Shown piece after piece: positions 53,443-60,686 of a stretch of 64,000 nucleotides of DNA. The position numbers and the translations under genes were made by a program. The notes under the pieces were generated by a model. The model was not told the origin of the DNA. It saw only the letters and a list, made by a program, of their open reading frames with translations, and made no database searches. Position 1 is the stretch's first letter, and every line of letters begins with the position of its first letter. Source of the DNA: a virus; the IMG/VR virus record IMGVR_UViG_3300031772_000023, positions 1 through 64,000 of that record; one strand, written 5' to 3'.

Positions 53443-53534
53443 ATTGAGTTTTGTTTTTAATTATTAGCATTTCGTTTTCAATCAAAGTTTGCGGAGACAA
53501 AAAAGAAACTTCTCTAATCTCCGATGCGTTACCC
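53394..53534. other. attC-like site 9 (about 26-bp arms)
   Basis: CGCATAAC and GTTACCC (53528-53534). Arms GGAAGATTAGAAGAAATTTC and GAAACTTCTCTAATCTCC, extended by CTTTTTTGT/ACAAAAAAG. Confidence 0.8.
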
Positions 53535-53559
53535 AAAATAAAAGTGGGCAATTAGCATC

Positions 53560-53709
53560 CTACTTTGAAAATGCTTTTATATATTGTTTAATCGTTGCCT
53601 TTTTAAATCCTCGTCTCATTAATTGGCTAACGATTACACCATTTGTTTTTCCGTCTCCGAGCAAGTATCTTACTTGCCATTGGAGGTCTCGCTTTTCTTC
53701 GTTTGTCAT
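53560..53709 (-). CDS. Cassette 10 ORF: small helical protein
   Basis: 49 codons (MTNEEKRDLQWQVRYLLGDG...RRGFKKATIKQYIKAFSK). Two to three helices, the last basic, could be a minimal helix-turn-helix. Placed exactly between attC sites 9 and 10. Confidence 0.55.
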   Translation of the reverse strand: MTNEEKRDLQWQVRYLLGDGKTNGVIVSQLMRRGFKKATIKQYIKAFSK

Positions 53710-53754
53710 AATATTTATTTTAAAAGTTAATTTTCGTTTTGCCCACTTTTACTT

Positions 53755-53856
53755 CGGGTAACATAGTTTTGTGTGCCAGTTGGCTTCACCATTTTATTTT
53801 CTTCAATTTGTTTCATCCAACCGTTCCCTTCGGGCAACAAAACTTGTCCGTTATCG
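53755..53856. other. attC-like site 10
   Basis: GGGTAAC and GTTATCG (53850-53856); AGTTTTGT/ACAAAACT arms; loop with CCTTCGGGCAAC. Confidence 0.7.
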
Positions 53857-53870
53857 GTCAGCACTACATT

Positions 53871-54122
53871 TCATTGAAAAGATAATGATTCTAACTCCCA
53901 CTTAGCGGACTTATGCGAAAAAACTAATGCTGTACCCCATCCTGCATGTGGGACTAAAACATCATAACTAATATACTTCCAATTTTCAAAGTATGTTTGT
54001 AAAAACACTACATACCCATCAATTTCTATTGGTATCCAAGCAAACTTCTTTGCTTTACATACTTGTCCAATAAAATAATTTTCTTTAACAAGTATCTTTT
54101 TTTCTCTTTTTTTAAACTTCAT
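53871..54122 (-). CDS. Cassette 11 ORF: small unknown protein
   Basis: 83 residues, basic N-terminus then beta-rich (WIPIEIDGYVVFLQTYFENWKYISYDVLVPHAGWGTALVFSHKSAKWELESL). No family recognised. Confidence 0.55.
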   Translation of the reverse strand: MKFKKREKKILVKENYFIGQVCKAKKFAWIPIEIDGYVVFLQTYFENWKYISYDVLVPHAGWGTALVFSHKSAKWELESLSFQ

Positions 54123-54178
54123 AAAACATTAATTTTTGACGTTAGCAATAACTCCTCTATAATTTTACCCGTGCCGAA

Positions 54179-54314
54179 CCGATAACAAGGGGTTTTGTGC
54201 TATTGCGGCTTGACGTTCTTAATTTCAACATTTGTTTTTCAATCGGGCTGCATCTGTGGTTTGAACTGCGGTAATTCTATTTCCGCAACAGACACAAAGC
54301 CCTGTTCGTTATAA
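54179..54314. other. attC-like site 11
   Basis: CCGATAAC and GTTATAA (54308-54314); GGTTTTGTGC with CACAAAGCC, inner TTGCGG/CCGCAA. Related to sites 13 and 15. Confidence 0.75.
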
Positions 54315-54334
54315 AACATTGCCATTCCAGTTCA

Positions 54335-54505
54335 TCAATGAAAGTGGGTGCATCTATAACATTCAACATTTCTATTTTCACATTCCCTATGCCAAAAGGA
54401 ATGGCAACGCTTTATAACAGGAAGATTTGAAGAAATTTTATTTACTTCCTTATCTGCTTTTTTAGGCGTTTTTGCTTTAACTTTCTTTACTGCTTTTTTC
54501 ATCAT
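54335..54505 (-). CDS. Cassette 12 ORF: Lys-rich N-terminus, attC-encoded body
   Basis: 56 codons: KKAVKKVKAKTPKKADK then the attC arm (NKISSNLPVIKR) and a Cys/His-rich end. Start codon lies in the attC loop. A second frame (...IEMLNVIDAPTFIDELEW) is also open, so the real product of this cassette is unsure. Confidence 0.35.
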   Translation of the reverse strand: MMKKAVKKVKAKTPKKADKEVNKISSNLPVIKRCHSFWHRECENRNVECYRCTHFH

Positions 54506-54557
54506 TTGTGCTTTTAAGTCGTAAATAAAACATTCTCAAATCTCCGATGCGTTAGTG
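54412..54557. other. attC-like site 12
   Basis: TTATAAC and GTTAGTG (54551-54557); arms GGAAGATTTGA...TTTTATTTAC and GTAAATAAAA...TCAAATCTCC. Closely related to site 9. Confidence 0.75.
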
Positions 54558-54564
54558 GCAAGTG

Positions 54565-54750
54565 CTACATTTCGTCTTCGTAAAAACATTTGCCTTTAGT
54601 GCTAAAATATTCTTTTGCCCACTCTTTACCTTTCCCGTTCAATAATGCTTCTACAAAATCAGCTATGATATTTGCACCGTCACAATGTCCATCTGGACCA
54701 TCGTTAATCATTATGTCGCTAATAATATTTTCAATTTGTTCTTTGTTCAT
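54565..54750 (-). CDS. Cassette 13 ORF: small acidic protein
   Basis: 61 residues, acidic, helical (QIENIISDIMINDG, ANIIADFVEALLNGKGKEWAKEYF). Unknown. Confidence 0.6.
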   Translation of the reverse strand: MNKEQIENIISDIMINDGPDGHCDGANIIADFVEALLNGKGKEWAKEYFSTKGKCFYEDEM

Positions 54751-54774
54751 TTTTCGTTTAATTTACCGCACCAG

Positions 54775-54878
54775 CCACTAACAGTGGTTTTGTGCTATTA
54801 TTTTGGCTATAAAATTTATCTTTAAAGGTAAGTGTCTGCAAGCCAAAATAACAGACACAAAGCCACGAAACGTTGTAG
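54775..54878. other. attC-like site 13
   Basis: CCACTAAC and GTTGTAG (54872-54878); arms GTGGTTTTGTGCTATTATTT and its near-complement ending GACACAAAGCCAC. Very strong. Confidence 0.85.
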
Positions 54879-54885
54879 GCAATGG

Positions 54886-55152
54886 CTAAGAGTGTTCAAT
54901 CATTGCCTGTGCTATAAAAATTGTTTCCTCTCCCTTATGCACAAATTGTTGATTAGGTATTACTTTCATCACATAGCCACTTGTGTATTCAAGCACCGTG
55001 TCTGTTTCACTATCATAGTCGGCAACAATTTTATCCGACCACTCAAATAGCACTTGCACAGGCAAATTAACTATTCGGATGTCGCCACTGCCTACAACAT
55101 TGTGTTGCTGCAATTGTGGCAATTCCCACTTAAATTCATCTTTGTTTTTCAT
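54886..55152 (-). CDS. Cassette 14 ORF: small beta-rich protein, start inside attC loop
   Basis: 88 residues from MKNKDEFKWELPQ; this ATG is in the attC loop, and the longer frame to 55257 would translate the whole attC and enter the next cassette. IRIVNLPVQVLFEWSDKIVADYDSETDTVLEYTSGYVMKVIPNQQ looks all-beta. Unknown. Confidence 0.55.
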   Translation of the reverse strand: MKNKDEFKWELPQLQQHNVVGSGDIRIVNLPVQVLFEWSDKIVADYDSETDTVLEYTSGYVMKVIPNQQFVHKGEETIFIAQAMIEHS

Positions 55153-55225
55153 ATCAAGTTTTTGTTTGTTATTCAACTTTTGTCTTTCAAATGCCACAAC
55201 TGACAGCAACACCTTACCGTTATAC
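55092..55225. other. attC-like site 14
   Basis: CTACAAC and GTTATAC (55219-55225); GTGTTGCTG/CAGCAACAC outer arms and TTGTGGC/GCCACAA inner arms. Confidence 0.75.
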
Positions 55226-55244
55226 GCAAGGCTACCATTCATTT

Positions 55245-55736
55245 TCATATTGAGCATTTCGGTAAGGTTTTAAAGATTGTATCACCCTCCCATCCACGCT
55301 TCATTTCTAAAATACAGGTTTGAACTCTGCTTCCTTTGAAAGTGCTTCGTGGCAAATGTGTAATTGATTTTAGCCCCCATTCCATAATATCCTTTGTCCT
55401 TTTCTCTCCGTTTATAATTGCCAAATAAGGCATCAGAGCAATTATATTATCCGTCATATCCATACACTTGTAAAGGATATCATACCCTTGCTTCATTGGG
55501 CTAAATGGTGGGTTCATCACTATCCATTCAAATTGGCTTTCCACCATTTTATTAAAATCATTTGGCACAATCACTTTTCCGTATTGCTCTAATGCCTTTA
55601 CAAGTTTTCCTTTGCCAGCAGTGGGCTCTAAAATCAAACCTGTATTTCCAATAAGAAATGAAGCCATATACTCACACACATTTTCGGGTGTTTGAAAATT
55701 ATCGCCCCAATCTTTAAAATCTTTTTCTTCTTCCAT
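55245..55736 (-). CDS. Cassette 15 ORF: methyltransferase-like protein (NPPF)
   Basis: 163 residues. Motif I ILEPTAGKGKLVKAL (SAM binding), then VPNDFNK, motif IV FEWIVMNPPFSPMKQGYDILYKCMDM and a catalytic-domain end (STFKGSRVQTCILEMKRGW). Gamma-like order, N6-adenine methyltransferase fold. Short for a DNA methylase; may methylate DNA or act without a target domain. Confidence 0.75.
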   Translation of the reverse strand: MEEEKDFKDWGDNFQTPENVCEYMASFLIGNTGLILEPTAGKGKLVKALEQYGKVIVPNDFNKMVESQFEWIVMNPPFSPMKQGYDILYKCMDMTDNIIALMPYLAIINGEKRTKDIMEWGLKSITHLPRSTFKGSRVQTCILEMKRGWEGDTIFKTLPKCSI

Positions 55737-55766
55737 ATCAATATTTTCTCTTAATTAACCGCCCAG

Positions 55767-55864
55767 CGTATAACACGGTATTTGTGCTATTTTGCCATTG
55801 GGCTTTATCTATAATTTGAACATTTGTGCAAGGCAAAACAGACACAAATACCCATCCGTTAGTT
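55767..55864. other. attC-like site 15
   Basis: GCGTATAAC and GTTAGTT (55858-55864); GGTATTTGTGCTATTTTGCC pairs with GGCAAAAC..ACACAAATACC. Confidence 0.85.
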
Positions 55865-55889
55865 ACCTGCAAGTGCTACGATACTGCTA

Positions 55890-56615
55890 CTATTGAACAT
55901 TTGTGGGAGAAAATTTAAAAAGTTTTTCCACGCTCTTAAAATTATTCTGTTTACTTAACGTGTTACTTAATTCCATCTCCCAAACACATTCAAAGTCAAT
56001 AGGTGCGTTATATTCACTCACAAATACTGTGCGTCCTTCTTTTGATTTATCCCTACACCATTCCCAAAATTCAATATGGTCTATTCCGTTTTTGTATTTT
56101 ATAGTCCCTTCGTATGGTGGGTCGCAATAAATGATTGAGTTTGGTGGTATTTCTAAATTCTTATAATCAGATTGAACAAAATGAACTGATATTAAATTAG
56201 GTATTTGCTTTATCAAACCACGTCTTGCTTCATCTTGATGATTAGGTAATTTTCCGTTTTTTAATCTTTTTGATTCTTGATAGTCACTCAAATAACCACC
56301 AAACCATTTCCCTCCATAGCTACAACATATTCCTGCCCATACAGTCATTTTACTATCTCTATCTTGGTTTTGTTTAATATATTCATATTCATCCCTACTT
56401 ATTCTTAATGGTGGTGTCCATCCATCTTGCAATGCTTTATAAAATTCAATTAAATGTTTGTTATAATCAGAAGCAAGTCTTAAACCTTCAACTTTATCGG
56501 TGATGTTTGCTCCACCAACAAAAGGCTCAACAAACCATTGATTAGGTTTTCTATCATTTAGTATTATTGGTAAAATGTGTTTTGCAATTCTACTTTTATT
56601 TCCTGTATATCTCAT
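55890..56615 (-). CDS. Cassette 16 ORF: Dam-like (D12 class) adenine methyltransferase
   Basis: 241 residues. N-terminal MRYTGNKSRIAKHILP and FVEPFVGGANI (SAM-binding motif I), target-recognition region 90-165, then SIIYCDPPYEGTIKYKNGIDH (motif IV DPPY) and VFVSEYNAP. Full length for the D12/Dam family. Likely the most typical DNA modification enzyme of the array; GATC specificity cannot be read here. Confidence 0.85.
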   Translation of the reverse strand: MRYTGNKSRIAKHILPIILNDRKPNQWFVEPFVGGANITDKVEGLRLASDYNKHLIEFYKALQDGWTPPLRISRDEYEYIKQNQDRDSKMTVWAGICCSYGGKWFGGYLSDYQESKRLKNGKLPNHQDEARRGLIKQIPNLISVHFVQSDYKNLEIPPNSIIYCDPPYEGTIKYKNGIDHIEFWEWCRDKSKEGRTVFVSEYNAPIDFECVWEMELSNTLSKQNNFKSVEKLFKFSPTNVQ

Positions 56616-56683
56616 ACTCTAAAACTTTTTTAATTTTCTATTCGTTTTCAAATCAAAATCCTGCTAAATTAACCGCACCAGCA

Positions 56684-56754
56684 GGTAACAGCACCCTTAA
56701 CGCAAGTGGGCTGAAAAAAGAAGCCCACCAGCGTAAGGCTGCAATCCGTTATAG
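56684..56754. other. attC-like site 16
   Basis: GGTAAC and GTTATAG (56748-56754); arms GCACCCTTAACGC / GCGTAAGGCTGC and inner TGGGCT/AGCCCA. Confidence 0.8.
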
Positions 56755-57012
56755 GAAATTTATGGATTTTAGGTATTTCTCAACACCTTCCTTTATTCCT
56801 AAACTTTGGTTGTGTATTCCTTCACATTCCATTGATTGACAAAAATCCATAAACATTCCTATAACATCGGGTTTATGAAATTTTTTAACCTCACTTTCTG
56901 CAAACTCCGAGAGTAGGTCTTCTAATCTAAAGTAGTTTTCAGGTGCGGTTTCATCAGCAACATTTGCACCTACATAAATCTTTTTGCTTCTTAAAAATTC
57001 TCTTGTATTCAT
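56749..57012 (-). CDS. Cassette 17 ORF: small unknown protein
   Basis: 87 residues, mostly helical (NYFRLEDLLSEFAESEVKKF, GIKEGVEKYLKSINF). ATG lies in the loop of attC 17; TAA is in the core of attC 16. Unknown. Confidence 0.55.
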   Translation of the reverse strand: MNTREFLRSKKIYVGANVADETAPENYFRLEDLLSEFAESEVKKFHKPDVIGMFMDFCQSMECEGIHNQSLGIKEGVEKYLKSINFL

Positions 57013-57065
57013 TTTGTTATATTTAAACGGTTAAAAAACTATCATAAACCCGAATCACGTTATGC
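56858..57065. other. attC-like site 17 (long loop)
   Basis: CCTATAAC and GTTATGC (57059-57065); perfect arms CGGGTTTATGA (56868-56878)/TCATAAACCCG (57042-57052). The ~160-nt loop includes the N-terminal half of the ORF. Confidence 0.7.
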
Positions 57066-57069
57066 GTAA

Positions 57070-57360
57070 TTAAAAGAACTCGTTAATCATAGCATCTACT
57101 GTTGGCTTTAAGAACCTGAAATACTCTCTTTTGTGTTCAGCAATATCTTCTTCATTTATCCCAAACCAAAAGATAATTGGCAAAGGAATTTCAAACTCTT
57201 TTGATATTGTTTCTAATACGCTAATGTTTGGAGTTTTTGCTCCAGTTTCAATTTGTGATAAGTATGTTTGAGTTATACCTATCAATTTTGCAAACTCCGA
57301 CTGATTTAATTGCGGTGTTCGCTCTTTTCTAATGTTTCTAATTGCTATTCCTACATTCAT
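57070..57360 (-). CDS. Cassette 18 ORF: XRE-family regulator
   Basis: 96 residues. XRE domain at 1-60: IRNIRKERTPQLNQSEFAKLIGITQTYLSQIETGAKTPNISVLETISKEFEIPLPIIF. Has its own well-formed promoter. Could control this cassette, neighbouring cassettes or host genes. Confidence 0.8.
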   Translation of the reverse strand: MNVGIAIRNIRKERTPQLNQSEFAKLIGITQTYLSQIETGAKTPNISVLETISKEFEIPLPIIFWFGINEEDIAEHKREYFRFLKPTVDAMINEFF

Positions 57361-57381
57361 AATTTTATGTTATTTATTAAG

Positions 57382-57412
57382 CAAAGGTAATAATTATTTC
57401 TGACAAAACAAA
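57382..57412 (-). promoter_or_regulatory. Bacteroidetes-type promoter inside cassette 18
   Basis: Minus strand TTTG (57409-57412), 19-bp spacer, TACCTTTG (57382-57389), ideal for the Bacteroidetes housekeeping sigma factor; 21 bp before the XRE start. Shows that at least one cassette carries its own promoter. Confidence 0.75.
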
Positions 57413-57431
57413 TTTATCTTAAAAATATTAA

Positions 57432-57845
57432 CTACGCATAATAGCAGAAATAAAAAATTTGCTCATAGCGTTCTGTGCTTCGGTTCAACATACGCCACGC
57501 CAATCCTATCAAACAGGTCTTTTTCCTCACGCACTTCATAGCTTTTGCCATTCTGCATAAGGTAGCCACCTTCGCTTTTTGCCATTGGTTCACTATCTCC
57601 GCTATGCCATCCTGAAAAAGACCAGCTTGATAGGGCTTTGGAATTGCTACTATCTCAATGTCCTTTACTTCGCTTTTCTCCCTGCGTATGCTTCCTGCAA
57701 TCTCACATCTTATGCAATGTGGTTGTAGCAATTCCAACACACGCACCGCTATCGAATGGGCTTCATCGTAAGCAAATTTTTTACTATCCGCTAACACACC
57801 ATTGGAAGTAATGGCGGTCTTTTCGGTATCATTTTGCTTTTTCAT
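57432..57845 (-). pseudogene. Cassette 19: decayed PolX-like nucleotidyltransferase gene
   Basis: 137 codons. Residues 24-90 (YDEAHSIAVRVLELLQPH..RCEIAGSIRREKSEVKDIEIVAIPK) match the palm start of DNA polymerase X/beta-type nucleotidyltransferases (GSIRR, then acidic motif). After NQWQKAK the frame is wrong: the other frame continues GGYLMQNGKSYEVREEKDLFDRIGVAYVEPKHR, the typical PolX end of the palm/thumb. So a frameshift plus loss of the central palm, including part of the catalytic site. Stop runs into the neighbouring attC. Confidence 0.65.
57436..57476. other. attC-like site 18 (compact)
   Basis: GCATAAT left, AGCA(G)AAAT / ATTTGCT arms with one bulged base, right core GTTCTGT (57470-57476). 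Small but in the expected place. Confidence 0.45.
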
Positions 57846-57916
57846 ATTATTTATCTTTTAGTTGTTAATCAAAATTATCTTTTCTATTCCGCCACTACTC
57901 CAATGGTCGGTTAGCC
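57788..57916. other. attC-like site 19
   Basis: CCGCTAAC and GTTAGCC (57910-57916); arms ACCATTGGAAGTAATGGCGG and CCGCCACTACTCCAATGGT. Confidence 0.85.
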
Positions 57917-58138
57917 GCCATTTAAAAGACGCTTTATCGTTCTATAATCTTCAACCTCTTTATGTAATGCTTTTAATCCTTCAATTTGCATTTCTAAGTC
58001 TTGTTTTACCACTTCGTTTGTTTGTCTAACCAGTTCTTTTTGTAAGTCTGCTGCAATCCGTAACAATAAACGGCTGCTAACAACACCTAAACAAGATGGC
58101 TGGTTTTCGTTTTCTAATGAAGTTTTGTCTGTATTCAT
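57911..58138 (-). CDS. Cassette 20 ORF: small helical protein
   Basis: 75 residues; helical from about 25 (RLLLRIAADLQKELVRQTNEVVKQDLEMQIEGLKALHKEVEDYRTI). ATG lies in the loop of attC 20; the TAA is the core of attC 19. Unknown. Confidence 0.55.
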   Translation of the reverse strand: MNTDKTSLENENQPSCLGVVSSRLLLRIAADLQKELVRQTNEVVKQDLEMQIEGLKALHKEVEDYRTIKRLLNGG

Positions 58139-58205
58139 AATTTTGTGATTTTAATTAAGTTTTGTGGTGGAATACGCCACCTCGTTTAGCTGCAAAATGT
58201 TAGCA
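58075..58205. other. attC-like site 20
   Basis: TGCTAAC and GTTAGCA (58199-58205); CTAAACAAGATGGC (58087-58100) pairs with GCCACCTCGTTTAG (58176-58189). Confidence 0.75.
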
Positions 58206-58211
58206 CCAATA

Positions 58212-58397
58212 CTACTTTAGTGCTTCGTCCAATCTTCCGAGAACAACTAACAATGTTTTGCGTTTAATATCGCATTTCATTGCAGCTTCAAAATCCTCTG
58301 CTTTTTTATAGTCTTCAATGTGGTTGTATAGTTGCTCTATTCGATTAACCATATCCATTCTCATTCTTTCAATGTTTTCTCTTAATGTTTCTTTCAT
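58212..58397 (-). CDS. Cassette 21 ORF: small coiled-coil protein
   Basis: 61 residues, one long charged helix pair (LRENIERMRMDMVNRIEQLYNHIEDYKKAEDFEAAMKCDIKRKTLLVVLGRLDEAL), like small UVR/coiled-coil proteins. Last cassette of the array. Unknown. Confidence 0.6.
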   Translation of the reverse strand: MKETLRENIERMRMDMVNRIEQLYNHIEDYKKAEDFEAAMKCDIKRKTLLVVLGRLDEALK

Positions 58398-58431
58398 CGT
58401 TTTTAATTTTATCGTTAATAATCCGTACTGG

Positions 58432-58488
58432 TGCTAACAGCGTATAAAAGCCATTGAAAAAACGGCTCTTATACGCCAACCGTTCCAG
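58432..58488. other. attC-like site 21 (right end of the array)
   Basis: TGCTAAC and GTTCCAG (58482-58488); GCGTATAAAAGCC (58440-58452)/GGCTCTTATACGC (58464-58476). Confidence 0.85.
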
Positions 58489-58526
58489 TAAATCTGTTTT
58501 TGATAGTTAACTTAGTTTTCATAGTA

Positions 58527-58727
58527 TTAATTTTTATAAAAATATTTAGTGATCTTACGCATATCTTTTGAAAAGGTTACGCTAAATCCATTTTTAATAT
58601 CTAATTTCCAGTTTATGATTATTTTTATTGCCTCCTTTTGATGTTCGTTTATGTAATGCCATTCTCCCATATTCATTTTAATGAGTTCCTGAAGCAAACC
58701 GTTTTTATAATCTGAAGATATATTCAT
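58527..58727 (-). CDS. Small phage protein downstream of dnaB
   Basis: 66 residues, overlaps the dnaB stop by 4 bp (ATGA), so translationally coupled. Helical (NGLLQELIKMN, HQKEAIKIIINWKLDI). First phage gene right of the cassette array. Unknown; replication accessory by context. Confidence 0.6.
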   Translation of the reverse strand: MNISSDYKNGLLQELIKMNMGEWHYINEHQKEAIKIIINWKLDIKNGFSVTFSKDMRKITKYFYKN

Positions 58728-60124
58728 TTATAATGGTTTTCTGTTATGTTCCTATCGTAAAATATTGTCATAGATTTATTGCAACCATAAAAAACACTTC
58801 CAGTATCACCATTTCGATGTTTCTCTATTATCAATTCCCCTTCACCTACAAGTGATCTTCCATCTTCGCTAGTAATTCCGTCTTTATGAGGATAATAAAT
58901 AAAAATTACAATATCGGCATCTTGCTCGATCGCGCCTGATTCTCGAAGATCAGAAAGTTTTGGCCTCATACTTCCCCCCCTCTTTTCTACATCTCGCGAA
59001 AACTGAGATAGTGCAATTATGCAAACATTAAATTCTTTTGCAATTGATTTTAAGTTTTTGGAAATATACGCTACTTCGTTTTCTCTATTATTAATAGTCT
59101 TTTCGTTAGGAACAGTCATTAATTGCAAATAATCAACGCCAACTAAAACAACTTTATGATCTCTAACTAATCTTTTAATGCGCTTTCTCAATTCAAATAT
59201 TGAAAGAGATGGAGTATCATCAAGGTATATTGGCAATTTAGCTAATTCTATTTCCTTGGATTTTAAGTGTTCTAGTTGATAATGCTGCAGGTCTCCATCA
59301 CGATAATTATAAGAATTTACAGCTGTTTCTCCCAATATGGCCCTATCTGTAATGTTAATATTTTCCATTTCTAAAGAAAATAAAGCGGACGGCTTACCTA
59401 ACCTAGCAGCACTTTTAATAAAATGTATAACCAGCGCAGACTTACCTCTTCCGGGTCGAGCTGCTAATATTACCAATGTTTTCTTCTTCCACCCACCAGT
59501 AAATTTATCCAAATCTGTTAGTCCAGTTGGAATCCCAATCACTCTACCATGTTTAAATGCCTCTATTCGCTCAGAAAGGGCTATTGCGGAGGCGTTCAGC
59601 GATTCAGCAAATGTTTGTATTGTTTTTGCTGTAGAGTTGTCTATTTCGCTTAAAAAGCGGCTGGAACTATTAATCAATTCAAATACATCGGTAGTATCGT
59701 CATAAGCCTTTTGTACAGTTTCGGTTGCAATTCTTATTATTTCTCGTTTGTAGTACTTTTCTAAAATGATTCTGCAATGCACTTGAATATTAGATGCTGA
59801 AGCTATGTTATTAGTTAGTTTTGTGACATAATGCGCTCCTCCAGCTATATCTAAAGTTCCCAATTTTAGTAATTCTTGCGTTGTAGTTAAAATGTCAATA
59901 GAATCACCCCTATTTTTTTGCTTCAAACTAAATATTGCCTTGCAGATTTCCTGATGCGCTTCTTTGTAGAAAGCATCTGGTTTTATTATCTCCAGTGCAT
60001 TTTCCAAACCTTCTTTGTCCAACATCATTGCTCCAAGAACTGCTTCTTCAATATCTAAAGCCTGTGGAGGAATTTTACCAAGTTCAATAAGTTGCTGAGG
60101 TGTTATATTTTGTTTGTATTTCAT
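58724..60124 (-). CDS. dnaB: Replicative DNA helicase (DnaB family)
   Basis: 466 residues. N-terminal DnaB domain (PPQALDIEEAVLGAMMLDKEGLENALEII...FYKEAHQEI), linker, then the RecA-like ATPase: Walker A ARPGRGKSAL, DdaB-like Walker B VVLVGVDYLQLM, H4 motif IIALSQFSRDVEKRGG..P.LSDLRESGAIEQDADIVIFI and the final arginine-finger area KHRNGDTGSVFYG. Full length. Unwinds DNA at the phage fork; needs a loader, likely the initiator at 60893. Confidence 0.9.
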   Translation of the reverse strand: MKYKQNITPQQLIELGKIPPQALDIEEAVLGAMMLDKEGLENALEIIKPDAFYKEAHQEICKAIFSLKQKNRGDSIDILTTTQELLKLGTLDIAGGAHYVTKLTNNIASASNIQVHCRIILEKYYKREIIRIATETVQKAYDDTTDVFELINSSSRFLSEIDNSTAKTIQTFAESLNASAIALSERIEAFKHGRVIGIPTGLTDLDKFTGGWKKKTLVILAARPGRGKSALVIHFIKSAARLGKPSALFSLEMENINITDRAILGETAVNSYNYRDGDLQHYQLEHLKSKEIELAKLPIYLDDTPSLSIFELRKRIKRLVRDHKVVLVGVDYLQLMTVPNEKTINNRENEVAYISKNLKSIAKEFNVCIIALSQFSRDVEKRGGSMRPKLSDLRESGAIEQDADIVIFIYYPHKDGITSEDGRSLVGEGELIIEKHRNGDTGSVFYGCNKSMTIFYDRNITENHYK

Positions 60125-60281
60125 TTAAAAAGGGGTTTTATTTGTTTCTGAAATTGACCTATTAGCCGATTCTTCATTTTTAAGTACTTGATATAAAGCG
60201 TTACATATTTGAGAATTATATGATACTCCATATCTTTTCTTTTCTTCCATCCATTTACTGAAATCAGAATGTATTCTAATG

Positions 60282-60686
60282 TTAGCGGTAATACTGCGAC
60301 ATCGCTTCGTAGAAAGTTTTTGCCATATTTTCAAATTCTGCCAAATCAATGTTTTTGCTTACACACATATCAATTCTATCTTCACCTAAAACCATACACT
60401 CATACATTATTCCTATTCTGTTTGCGTATGGGTCACGGTCTGCGTACTTTCTAAAATCATAAAACAATATGCCTATTTGATAAATTTTATCTTCACCATT
60501 TTTTAAAGTTTTCCAATAACAGAAATCCTCGTTTTTATGATTTTGAACGTATCTTCTATATCCTATTTCTTTTAGTTTAGTTTCCGTTTCAGATAACCAT
60601 TCATCCCAAGAAGTACTACCGCTAACATCCGCTATAAGTAATGGCGGTTGAAGTGGTAAATCAATGTTTGTGCTTTTTATTGTCAT
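60282..60686 (-). CDS. Lone-cassette ORF, unknown protein
   Basis: 134 residues from MTIKSTNIDLPL (ATG in the attC loop after an A-rich leader; an upstream ATG at 60725 is possible). Mixed fold: DWLSE-type helix near 30 (WDEWLSETETKLKEIGYRRYVQ), strands (DFCYWKTL, YQIGILFYDFRKY, RIGIMYECMVLGEDRIDMCVSK) and a last helix (LAEFENMAKTFYEAMSQYY). TAA from the attC/junction core. Unknown. Confidence 0.65.
   Translation of the reverse strand: MTIKSTNIDLPLQPPLLIADVSGSTSWDEWLSETETKLKEIGYRRYVQNHKNEDFCYWKTLKNGEDKIYQIGILFYDFRKYADRDPYANRIGIMYECMVLGEDRIDMCVSKNIDLAEFENMAKTFYEAMSQYYR

Larger units (their letters stand above)
48705..58488. mobile_element. Array of 21 gene cassettes
   Basis: Runs from the attI-like site to the last attC (58432-58488). 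21 attC-like sites separate 21 units, each with one leftward ORF whose stop lies close to the left core and whose start lies close to, or inside, the next attC. The repeats vary greatly in loop length (about 40-200 bp). Inserted between the recombinase gene and the gene at 58527, downstream of dnaB. Confidence 0.8.

Noticed and set aside
53489-53761. A 90-codon rightward ORF in the cassette array
   Set aside because: Runs through two attC sites and opposes the better supported leftward 49-codon ORF at 53560-53709.
48705-58488. Repeated hairpins with similar spacing as a CRISPR array
   Set aside because: The repeats differ in length and sequence, the intervals hold whole ORFs of very different size, and no cas gene is present.
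48705-58488. Hairpins as ordinary transcription terminators between small genes
   Set aside because: They lack T-runs, many contain start codons in their loops, and all have TAAC/GTTR cores at both ends; the lone cassette shows that they mark exchangeable units.
48705-58488. Hairpins as MITE-type transposons
   Set aside because: No target-site duplications around the hairpins; the units that move (60281-60750) include the ORF and recombine at the GTTAGC core.
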